From contig CAMJAJ010000083.1 of assembly GCA_946403565.1 (NCBI GenBank), positions 1-6,515 of the forward strand: a DNA stretch of 6,515 nucleotides. Reading direction: 5' to 3'. The notes beneath the pieces were generated by a model. That model worked only from the letters and a program-made list of their open reading frames with translations, was not told where the DNA came from and ran no database searches. A program made the translations under genes and the position numbers. This document shows, piece by piece, positions 1 to 5,854 of the stretch. Origin of the DNA: an uncultured Treponema sp. (GTDB taxonomy: Bacteria; Spirochaetota; Spirochaetia; Treponematales; Treponemataceae). Numbering within the stretch: the first letter of the stretch is position 1; each line of letters opens with the position of its first letter.

Positions 1-1088
1 ACCCCCTCCGCGGCCTGTATGCCCTGAGCGTCAGGGCCACGGACCAGTACGAGTCTGCCCGCCATACCGTCGCGGCCTTCCTGAATGCGGCGGAGGACGC
101 GGAGATAATCTTCACGCGCAACGCGAGCGAGAGCCTGAACCTGGTCGCATACAGCTGGGCCTTGGAGAACGTCGGGGAAGGGGACGAAATCGTCGTCTCC
201 TGCATGGAGCACCATTCCAACCTCCTGCCCTGGCAGATGGTCGCCCGCCGGAAGGGGGCGCGGATCGTGTTCCTGGAGTGCGGCGACGACGGCGTGATTG
301 CAGAGGATGAATGGAAGGGCAAGATAGGGAAGCAGACGAAGCTCGTGGCAATCGTCCATGTGAGCAACGTGTTCGGCATAACGAACCCCGTCAAGGAGAT
401 TGCCGCCTATGCCCATGCGGTCGGAAACGGGGGGAAGGGGGCTGTCGTCGTGGTGGACGGGGCGCAGTCCGCTCCCCACATGAAGGTGGACGTGCAGGCC
501 CTTGGGGCTGACTTCTTCGCCTTTTCGGCCCACAAGCTCTGCGGCCCGATGGGAATTGGCGGCCTCTACGGACGGAAAGCGCTGCTTGAGTCCATGCCGC
601 CCTTCCTCTCCGGCGGAGAGATGATCGAGTACGTGACGCGGGAGGAGGCCACCTATGCCGAGCTCCCGCACAAGTTCGAGGCTGGAACCGTGAACGCCGC
701 CGGTGCGGTCGGCCTTGCCGCCGCCATCCGCTACCTGGGAGAGGTCGGCCTTGACAGGATAGAGGAGAACGACAACCGCCTTGCCAGGCTCCTCATGGAG
801 GGGCTTTCGACCGTTCCGCACCTGCACGTCTTGGGGAATCCCGACCCCTCCAGGCATTGCGGCATCGTCACCTTCGTCATAGACGGGGTGCATCCGCACG
901 ACATTGCGAGCGTCCTGGACAGCGAGCACATCGCCATCCGTGCCGGCCACCATTGTGCCCAGCCGCTGATGCAGAAGCTGGGGGTCGGGAGCACGGCGAG
1001 GGCGAGCCTCTACTTCTACAATACGGAGGACGAGGTTTCGGCCTTCATCGACAGGGTTTCAAAGGTCAGGGGCTGGATGGGGCTTTGA
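1..1088 (+). CDS. sufS: SufS-type cysteine desulfurase (5' end cut off by window)
   Basis: This PLP enzyme takes sulfur from cysteine, giving alanine and an enzyme persulfide that feeds Fe-S cluster assembly in the cytoplasm. The open frame is read from base 3, giving 361 visible residues. SufS proteins are usually about 400-410 residues, so roughly 45 N-terminal residues lie outside the window. The visible start (RGLYALSVRATDQYESAR) matches the family region around its R-G-hydrophobic-x-x-L-S-x-x-A-T motif. VDGAQSAPH carries the PLP-contacting Asp. SAHKLCGPMGIG contains the Schiff-base Lys (visible residue 178). RAGHHCAQP contains the catalytic Cys (visible residue 318) in the form typical of group II (SufS/CsdA) enzymes. 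The C-terminus ARASLYFYNTEDEV is also typical. TTG at 162 is internal and is not the start. The upstream genes are probably the rest of a suf operon, but they are not seen. No sufU/iscU gene follows in this window. Confidence 0.93.
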   Translation, partial: PLRGLYALSVRATDQYESARHTVAAFLNAAEDAEIIFTRNASESLNLVAYSWALENVGEGDEIVVSCMEHHSNLLPWQMVARRKGARIVFLECGDDGVIAEDEWKGKIGKQTKLVAIVHVSNVFGITNPVKEIAAYAHAVGNGGKGAVVVVDGAQSAPHMKVDVQALGADFFAFSAHKLCGPMGIGGLYGRKALLESMPPFLSGGEMIEYVTREEATYAELPHKFEAGTVNAAGAVGLAAAIRYLGEVGLDRIEENDNRLARLLMEGLSTVPHLHVLGNPDPSRHCGIVTFVIDGVHPHDIASVLDSEHIAIRAGHHCAQPLMQKLGVGSTARASLYFYNTEDEVSAFIDRVSKVRGWMGL

Positions 1089-1114
1089 CAGCCCTTTGCA
1101 ATACATGCTATTAT
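1085..1114 (+). promoter_or_regulatory. Sigma70-type promoter overlapping the sufS stop codon
   Basis: A perfect -35 hexamer TTGACA (1085-1090) is followed after 18 nt by TATTAT (1109-1114), a 5/6 match to the -10 consensus. The bases TGC just before it make an extended -10 (TGCTATTAT). The -35 overlaps the sufS TGA stop (1086-1088). With standard geometry, +1 falls at about 1121, the G of the GTG start of the next gene, so the transcript would be leaderless. This promoter separates the three-gene unit from the suf operon, although read-through from sufS remains possible because no terminator is visible. Confidence 0.72.
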
Positions 1115-1120
1115 GAGGCC

Positions 1121-2590
1121 GTGAATTCACGTTTGGAACTGCTGCTGGAACAGTTTCTGTCTACTCACCTGGAGGTGTTCACCCTCAAGGACGTCGAGGG
1201 CTTCCTCAAACGGTCCGGTGTCACCGCCTCCAGGGGGGACATACTGGACTGCATGGAGGACCTGCGCCTGGTCTTCCTCTTGTCCAACGGCTCTTTCATC
1301 AGCAGGGCGGGAGCCTTCACGGGCGAGCTGTTCAGCATAAAACCAAGCAGTTTCGAATTCGATGCAGGCGTGATGATTCCGGGGGACCGCTGCATGCCTT
1401 TCGTTCCTTCGGACATTCCTTCGGACGAGCTTACCTTCATCATCGACGGCCTTCGGCTTGTCCACAAGTCCGTCACGTGCGACAGCGACGAGGCCATAGA
1501 CAAGTTCATGCTGTATGGCGAGGAGTACGCGCCCCAGTATATCGCGGCTGATCCCGCCAACGAAGGGCTGGACGTCAAGGCCGTGTCCGGGGAGCTTTCG
1601 AATTACGTGCAGCTCACGGGATTCGACCTGTCGCCGCTGAAAGAGCGTTTCGCCTTTGACAAGGGGGACCGGCTTGTCTGCTCGGTCAAGGACTGGTCCA
1701 AGGGAATCATAGAATTCTTCATCCTGCATGACTCCAAGGACCGTTTCAATACGGGCGAGGTCGGGGAGAAGCGGCTCGAATGGTACAAAAAGCTGGAGGA
1801 GTTCCTGCTTGAGTCCTTCGAGCGTGCGGGCCCCTGCGCCTCCATAGAGGAGCAGCTGGAGTGCGTGTTCTTTGACCACCGGAAGGAGCTCTGCATTCCC
1901 GAATGCGGTTCGGTGGAGGAATTCCTGCTTGCCGGTTCTCGGAAGGTCGCCATAGAAAACTTTGGCGTGGAGACCCGCCTTTGGTACAAGGGAAAGAGCG
2001 CCCCCGCCATAGGGAGCTGGAATAAGGATTCGATTTCCTGGATAGACGGGGAACTGCGGTCGGTCGTCGGAAGGAATGTCAATTTCAACCTGCCCAAGGA
2101 GGTCCTGGACCAGGCGGTGCTCGACATGTACTACCGGCACAAGGACGATATCGCGGAGCTGTCCAGGAGTCTGTATCCGGATGACTACAGCTTCCATTCC
2201 GGTGAGCTGGAGCGCGTGCAGAAGGACCTGTGCAGGCGCGATACCCAGCTGAGGGGCGCTTACAACTGGTTCACCGACCAGCTTTCCGGGCCGATCCGGA
2301 GCTCCTCGCTCGAACTTTTCAAGAAGGTGAACGGACTCCTGTACAAGGTGGAGGCATGCGAGGGGGACCTGCAGGATTTCCCCCAGCAGGAGCTTGTCAT
2401 TCTGACCCAGCTCTACAGCCACCTGCTGAGCATTCTTTCCTGTAGTTATAGCGATAAAGATGTCGAAAATGAAAGTGAGGCCATCATGGTGTCTATTGAC
2501 GGCATGAAATGGAATTACGAGGATATAGAGGATATCCTGCTTGGAGCGATTGACGAAAACAACTGCAGCAGGTTCAAGGTGGTGAAGTGA
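1121..2590 (+). CDS. Uncharacterised 489-residue protein, first gene of an EIIA/membrane-protein operon
   Basis: I do not recognise this protein. It appears soluble: there is no signal peptide and no hydrophobic stretch long enough to span a membrane. Residues 1-65 look helical and end in a short beta hairpin (LVFLLSNGSFI), resembling a small winged-helix fold. Residues 66-110 (FSIKPSSFEFDAGVMIPG) look like a beta-rich barrel segment. Residues 215-235 and 330-440 are strongly helical, with charged heptad-like stretches. No catalytic motif is obvious. The GTG start at 1121 sits 6 nt after a -10 element. GAGG at 1115-1118 is only 2 nt from the start, too close to act as a Shine-Dalgarno. TTG 1133 is the alternative start. 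The frame stays open upstream to 857, but that part overlaps sufS and is rejected. The last 150 bases are visibly more AT-rich than the rest. The stop overlaps the EIIA start (GTGA), so the two are probably co-translated and functionally linked. Confidence 0.85.
   Translation: MNSRLELLLEQFLSTHLEVFTLKDVEGFLKRSGVTASRGDILDCMEDLRLVFLLSNGSFISRAGAFTGELFSIKPSSFEFDAGVMIPGDRCMPFVPSDIPSDELTFIIDGLRLVHKSVTCDSDEAIDKFMLYGEEYAPQYIAADPANEGLDVKAVSGELSNYVQLTGFDLSPLKERFAFDKGDRLVCSVKDWSKGIIEFFILHDSKDRFNTGEVGEKRLEWYKKLEEFLLESFERAGPCASIEEQLECVFFDHRKELCIPECGSVEEFLLAGSRKVAIENFGVETRLWYKGKSAPAIGSWNKDSISWIDGELRSVVGRNVNFNLPKEVLDQAVLDMYYRHKDDIAELSRSLYPDDYSFHSGELERVQKDLCRRDTQLRGAYNWFTDQLSGPIRSSSLELFKKVNGLLYKVEACEGDLQDFPQQELVILTQLYSHLLSILSCSYSDKDVENESEAIMVSIDGMKWNYEDIEDILLGAIDENNCSRFKVVK
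2576..2590 (+). promoter_or_regulatory. Shine-Dalgarno and GTGA coupling site for the EIIA gene
   Basis: AAGG at 2576-2579 lies 7 nt before GTG 2587. That GTG overlaps the TGA stop (2588-2590) of the upstream gene in a GTGA arrangement. The nearby ATG at 2593 would be 13 nt from the same AAGG, a poor distance, so GTG 2587 is preferred. The two starts differ by only two residues. Confidence 0.55.
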
Positions 2591-3060
2591 CTATGTTTTC
2601 AGCAGAAGATTTGTGTTCCCTGATACAGAAAGGCGGCGTGTTCAAGGACGTCGGAGGAACGACCGTCCAGGACGTGCTTTCGTCCGCGGTTTCCCTGATG
2701 AAGCTGCCGTCGGGTTTGGATGCCAAGCGCCTTCAGGATGAGCTTGTGGAGCGGGAGAAGATTTTGAGCACGGCCGTCGGAAACGGAATCGCCCTGCCGC
2801 ATCCGCACCGGAAGGTCATCGACGACCCCGCGGACCAGCGGATTGCGGTCTGCTTCCTGAAGGACCCCATCGACATGCAGGCTCCGGACAGCCGCAAGGT
2901 CTACGTCTACTTCATCCTGCTTACCTCGGCCTCACAGAAGCACCTTGATATCCTTTCGGGCATTGCGAACCTGGCCAAGGACCGGGAGTTCAAGGCCCTG
3001 CTCGAGACCCGGCCGGACGAGGCGACCCTGCTGGACGGAATCCGGAGGCGCATGGCGTGA
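2587..3060 (+). CDS. PTS EIIA type-2 domain protein (PtsN/fructose-type IIA)
   Basis: A stand-alone, 157-residue phosphotransferase EIIA domain of the fructose/mannitol/nitrogen class, expected to accept phosphate from HPr or NPr in the cytoplasm. The family signature E-R-E-x-x-x-S-T-A-V-G-N-G-I-A-L-P-H is complete at residues 55-72, with His72 as the phosphorylation site. The second conserved His is in SQKHLDILSGIANL (His119). The usual PHGR or PHA after the active His is replaced by PHPHR, adding a second His at position 74. The length equals that of PtsN. No EIIB or EIIC is fused or adjacent, so a regulatory role is more likely than sugar uptake, but this is inference. Start GTG 2587 is used because AAGG lies at a good distance; ATG 2593 is the alternative. 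The gene is coupled to its upstream neighbour by a GTGA overlap and to the downstream membrane gene by another. Confidence 0.9.
   Translation: MTMFSAEDLCSLIQKGGVFKDVGGTTVQDVLSSAVSLMKLPSGLDAKRLQDELVEREKILSTAVGNGIALPHPHRKVIDDPADQRIAVCFLKDPIDMQAPDSRKVYVYFILLTSASQKHLDILSGIANLAKDREFKALLETRPDEATLLDGIRRRMA
3044..3060 (+). promoter_or_regulatory. Shine-Dalgarno and GTGA coupling site for the membrane protein gene
   Basis: GGAGG at 3044-3048 lies 8 nt before GTG 3057. The GTG overlaps the EIIA stop TGA (3058-3060). This strong, well-spaced site decides the start and shows that canonical Shine-Dalgarno initiation operates in this organism for operon-internal genes. Confidence 0.75.
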
Positions 3061-4655
3061 CAGCCTCCGCGTTGCCGGGGCGGAAGCCCGCGTTGGCGGA
3101 TTTCTGCCTTGCCGCCTTCTCCCTGACGGTGGTCGTGATGACCGTCCTGCCCTTTTTCATCCTCTGCCGCTACAACCATCCGGGCGACAACGACAACTGG
3201 TGGATTTTCAGGACCTTCCTGGACAGATACTCGTATGACCTGTCGCCGGGAGGCTTCTTTTCGTTCCGGGGGGGCATCAACTTTGCGAACATCTTCTTCA
3301 TCCCCCTCTACCGGCATCCCGAGGGGATGACGGAAAGCCTGTTCCGCACCTTCATCAGCATCTACCACCTTTCCGCGGCCTTCTACGTCGGCCTCTTCTG
3401 GCTTTCCGCAAGCGTCCTGTTCATTGCGCTGAACCGTGCCCTGTTCCGCTTCAGGGGCTGCAGGGCCTTCTTCTTCTACGCCCTGTTCATCTATCTGGCC
3501 TTCAACTCCGTCCACTATCCGACGATGGCCTTCTACGACCTGGTCAGCAGCTCTGGCTACAATGCGGGACTGTCCTACCTGTTCCTCTTCCTCTCCTTTG
3601 CCCTGCTCGGCCGCACGTCGTCCGGGCGCTCGAGGCTCCTGTACGGCCTGCCCTGCGTCCTTTTCTTTTGCCTCTGCGCCTTCTCGATGGAGTACTATCC
3701 CTTCATCTGCGGCTGCTTCTCCTTTGCCTTCATCCTCTATGACCTGGTGAAGGCCCGCCGCCTGAACGTCCTGCATACGCTGTTCCTTGCCGTCTGCCTC
3801 CTGGCGTTCGCGCGGAATTTCCTGCTGGTCCGGGGGGAAATCACCCCGAACTCCGACGGCAACGTCGGGAAGTATACGGACGGGGAGGACCCTGGCTATA
3901 CGCTGGCCATCACCTTTGGGACCATGCTCGGGAGCCTGAAGGAGAGCTTCCTGCGCTATTTCCACCAGCTCGTGACGCAGCGCCGCTACCTGCCCGCCAT
4001 GGCGACGCTTTCCATCGGGGCCGCCCTGGCCATGCACCGGCGGGCCCTCCGCCTGCCGGTCTGGGCCGTGCTGCCTTTCTTCCTGGTCATCCTGGGGACC
4101 GCGGCGGTGTTCAGCTTCGCCACGCCGGACGTGTTCGTCATGCCGCGCTATGCCTGGACCCTGTTCGTCCTGATCTTCCTGTTCGTCGGCTCCCTGCTGG
4201 TGAGCCTTGTGAACTCGCTTGCCTTCGCCTTTGACAGGGCCCGTGCCGCCGATTCCGAGGGAGACTTTTCCCTCGTGCAGTCCGGCGTGGCGGCGGCCGT
4301 GCGGATATTCAGGCGCTGGATGGCCAGGCGGCCCCTTCTGATTGCCTTCACCGTGGCCGGCACCCTCCTGTTCTGCTTCTTTGCGCTGAAGAACGCCAAG
4401 TCCCCCGTGGCCACCGCCTGGAAGGACCTGCTCAAAGGCGAGGCTGCCGCATACGACCAGGAGTCGAGCGTCCGCTATGAGGCGATCTTTTCGGCAGGGG
4501 AGGGGGAGCCGGTCTACCTCGTGCCCATCCTGCACCGGCCGGCCAGCCTGTTCGTCAGGGATTCGATGGAGTTCGAGGCGGGCCGGATCACCTACCGGCG
4601 CTTCTTTGACAACGACAACATCTACTTCAAGGTCGGCGACCTGATCATCCGCTAG
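3057..4655 (+). CDS. Polytopic membrane protein, possibly GT-C/DUF6056-like
   Basis: A 532-residue inner-membrane protein with about 10-11 hydrophobic segments. Rough positions are 14-37, 105-128, 137-158, 171-186, 197-229, 238-258, 312-326, 334-354, 366-392 and 426-443, followed by a soluble tail of about 90 residues. The first long loop begins YNHPGDNDNWWIFR (residues 39-52) just after segment 1. Acidic residues in that first outer loop are typical of GT-C glycosyltransferases and of the DUF6056 family, so a role in transferring sugars to lipid or surface glycans is plausible but unproven. Other notable loop motifs are FSFRGGINFANIFFIPLYRH (68-87), which resembles the GR-containing loop of such proteins, and FATPDVFVMPRYAW (354-367). 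GTG 3057 is supported by GGAGG at 8 nt. The gene is the last of the coupled three-gene unit. Its 3' end overlaps the convergent helicase gene. A glycosyltransferase gene lies nearby, beyond the helicase. Confidence 0.85.
   Translation: MTASALPGRKPALADFCLAAFSLTVVVMTVLPFFILCRYNHPGDNDNWWIFRTFLDRYSYDLSPGGFFSFRGGINFANIFFIPLYRHPEGMTESLFRTFISIYHLSAAFYVGLFWLSASVLFIALNRALFRFRGCRAFFFYALFIYLAFNSVHYPTMAFYDLVSSSGYNAGLSYLFLFLSFALLGRTSSGRSRLLYGLPCVLFFCLCAFSMEYYPFICGCFSFAFILYDLVKARRLNVLHTLFLAVCLLAFARNFLLVRGEITPNSDGNVGKYTDGEDPGYTLAITFGTMLGSLKESFLRYFHQLVTQRRYLPAMATLSIGAALAMHRRALRLPVWAVLPFFLVILGTAAVFSFATPDVFVMPRYAWTLFVLIFLFVGSLLVSLVNSLAFAFDRARAADSEGDFSLVQSGVAAAVRIFRRWMARRPLLIAFTVAGTLLFCFFALKNAKSPVATAWKDLLKGEAAAYDQESSVRYEAIFSAGEGEPVYLVPILHRPASLFVRDSMEFEAGRITYRRFFDNDNIYFKVGDLIIR
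4645..4655. other. 11-bp tail-to-tail overlap of two convergent genes
   Basis: The membrane protein gene ends at TAG 4653-4655 on the + strand and the helicase gene ends at TGA 4647-4645 on the - strand. The last codons of both genes share 11 bp. No intergenic space exists for a conventional terminator, so each transcript must end inside, or run through, the other gene. Confidence 0.85.
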
Positions 4656-5808
4656 GCTGCTCCTCCTGCGGCGGGGCGACCAGCCGCCCCTTGTAGAGGG
4701 CCTTGGGGTAGACCGTCAGTCCGAGGCTTTTTTCAAACGAGGCGAACCTCCGCATCTCCCGCTCGTCACCGATGACGCAGTTGAATCCCTTCCGGCCCGC
4801 CCGGCCCGTCCGGCCCGCCCGGTGGATGAAGAAGTCCTTCTCCTCGGGCAGGTCCATCTGCACGACATGGGTGACGCCCGCGATGTCCAGCCCGCGGGCC
4901 GCGACGTCGGTCGTCACCAGGATCTTGCACCTGCCGCCCTTGAAGCTGTCCCAGGCCTCCTTGCGCCGTTTCTTGTCCGTCTTTGCCCCCAGGCCCTCGC
5001 AGTCTATGTGCTTGTAGCGGAGCTTGGAGACGATGTTCTCCACCTGGTCCAGGCGGCTGGTGAACACGAGCATCTTCTGGGCGCTTATGGCCCGGATGAA
5101 CGAGCGCAGCGTGTCTATCTTGTCCCGCCGCTCGGCGAACAGCGCCCAGTGCTCTATCCGTGAGCGGAGCACGTCCTCCGCCGGCAGCTCCACCAGGTCT
5201 ATCTCGTCCTTTATGCGGGCCTCCATGATGATTTTCCTCGTGTACGAGCTGACGGTGGCCGAATTCCCGATGAGCTGCACGTCCTTGGGTAGGCGGGCAA
5301 TCATCCCCTCCGTGGCCTCCCGCAGCTCCGGCGAGAGCAGGCGGTCCGCCTCGTCCAGCACGAGCGCGCGTATACCTTCGGCCTTCAGCTTCTTCAAGTG
5401 GATCAGCTCCAGGAGCCGCGCCGCGCTGCCGATGACGATGCCGGGCTTCTCCTTGAGCTTTTCGACCTGCCGGTTTATGGGGGCACCGCCCACCAGCAGG
5501 GCGCTCCCCACGTCGGTGCAGAGCTTGACCTGGTCCCGAATCTGGGAGCAGAGCTCCAGCGTCGGGGAGACGATGAGCAGCTTCACCTGCCTGCGGGGGT
5601 CCGCCTCCTTGAACAGGGTCTGGATCAGGGGCAGCAGGTAGGCGAAGGTCTTGCCGGTCCCTGTCTCACTTTGGAACAGGACGTTCCTGCCTTCCGCCAC
5701 GATGGGGATGACCTTCTCCTGCACCGGGGTCGCCTCCCGTATCCCGATGGCCTCGAGCTTCGTTACCAGCTCCTTTTCTATGCCTAACTCCGTGAATGTC
5801 TTGCTCAT
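4645..5808 (-). CDS. DEAD-box ATP-dependent RNA helicase
   Basis: A compact 387-residue DEAD-box helicase that uses ATP to unwind or remodel RNA in the cytoplasm, in ribosome assembly, RNA decay or cold adaptation in known relatives. All core motifs are present in order: Q motif (Phe5 and ATPVQ, Gln30), motif I SETGTGKT (47-54), motif II DEAD (152-155), motif III SAT (183-185), motif IV LVFTSR (247-252), motif V ARGLDI (304-309) and motif VI HRAGRTGR (329-336). Two motifs are unusual: Ia is PTLEL instead of PTREL, and Ib is GSAARLL instead of TPGRL. Only about 50 residues follow motif VI, so there is no long RNA-binding tail of the DbpA/CsdA kind, and the specific target cannot be named. ATG 5808 is chosen because it lies 6 nt after a -10 element and begins the conserved MSKTFTELGI. 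ATG 5814 (two residues longer) and a TTG at 5874 are less likely. The gene is divergent from the glycosyltransferase gene. Confidence 0.95.
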   Translation of the reverse strand: MSKTFTELGIEKELVTKLEAIGIREATPVQEKVIPIVAEGRNVLFQSETGTGKTFAYLLPLIQTLFKEADPRRQVKLLIVSPTLELCSQIRDQVKLCTDVGSALLVGGAPINRQVEKLKEKPGIVIGSAARLLELIHLKKLKAEGIRALVLDEADRLLSPELREATEGMIARLPKDVQLIGNSATVSSYTRKIIMEARIKDEIDLVELPAEDVLRSRIEHWALFAERRDKIDTLRSFIRAISAQKMLVFTSRLDQVENIVSKLRYKHIDCEGLGAKTDKKRRKEAWDSFKGGRCKILVTTDVAARGLDIAGVTHVVQMDLPEEKDFFIHRAGRTGRAGRKGFNCVIGDEREMRRFASFEKSLGLTVYPKALYKGRLVAPPQEEQPSG

Positions 5809-5810
5809 AG

Positions 5811-5846
5811 GCATACTATAGCATTTTTTCTCGTTTTGTGGTATGC
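5811..5846. repeat. Short inverted repeat GCATAC/GTATGC in the divergent promoter region
   Basis: GCATAC (5811-5816) and GTATGC (5841-5846) are perfect inverted 6-bp arms separated by 24 bp. Each arm overlaps a -10 element, one of the helicase promoter and one of the glycosyltransferase promoter. It could be an operator for joint control of the divergent pair. With arms of only 6 bp, chance similarity of two promoter regions is an equally good explanation. Confidence 0.3.
5815..5823 (-). promoter_or_regulatory. Extended -10 promoter element of the helicase gene
   Basis: Read on the - strand, TGC (5823-5821) plus TATAGT (5820-5815) forms an extended -10, 5/6 in the hexamer. It ends 6 nt before ATG 5808, so +1 falls on the A of that ATG. 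No good -35 is seen, which is normal for extended -10 promoters. No Shine-Dalgarno precedes either ATG 5808 or ATG 5814. Confidence 0.55.
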
Positions 5847-5847
5847 T
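5839..5847 (+). promoter_or_regulatory. Extended -10 promoter element of the glycosyltransferase gene
   Basis: TGG (5839-5841) plus TATGCT (5842-5847) matches TGNTATNNT and ends 7 nt before ATG 5855. Predicted +1 is 5854-5855, leaving an mRNA leader of 0-1 nt. The hexamer is 4/6, weaker than the other two, and no clear -35 is visible. The region between the two divergent starts is AT-rich and contains no Shine-Dalgarno in this direction. Confidence 0.45.
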
Positions 5848-5854
5848 TTTGCCA

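Noticed and set aside
857..1120. Longer start for the unknown protein, overlapping sufS
   Set aside because: The extra N-terminus is an Arg/His/Gly-rich out-of-frame reading of the conserved sufS C-terminal region, including its catalytic Cys. The promoter at 1085-1114 lies inside it.
1127..2422. A 431-residue open frame on the - strand opposite the unknown 489-residue protein
   Set aside because: It has no domain signature, start signal or promoter. The + strand gene has a strong promoter and downstream coupling. Long antisense open frames are expected here because the third codon positions are G/C-rich.
2496..2529. Internal promoter for the EIIA gene (TTGACG ... TATAGA)
   Set aside because: The spacing between the two hexamers is 22 nt, too long for a sigma70 promoter, and both lie in coding sequence.
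2907..4535. A 542-residue open frame on the - strand opposite the membrane protein
   Set aside because: Its product is a low-complexity Glu/Gln/Gly/Arg-rich chain with no recognisable domain. The + strand frame has clear membrane segments, a Shine-Dalgarno and operon coupling. It is a shadow of GC-rich codon use.
4673..4690. Hairpin GGGGCG/CGCCCC as a terminator after the membrane protein gene
   Set aside because: A 6-bp GC stem exists 17 nt after the stop, but it is followed only by TTGT with no run of T, and it lies within the helicase coding region.
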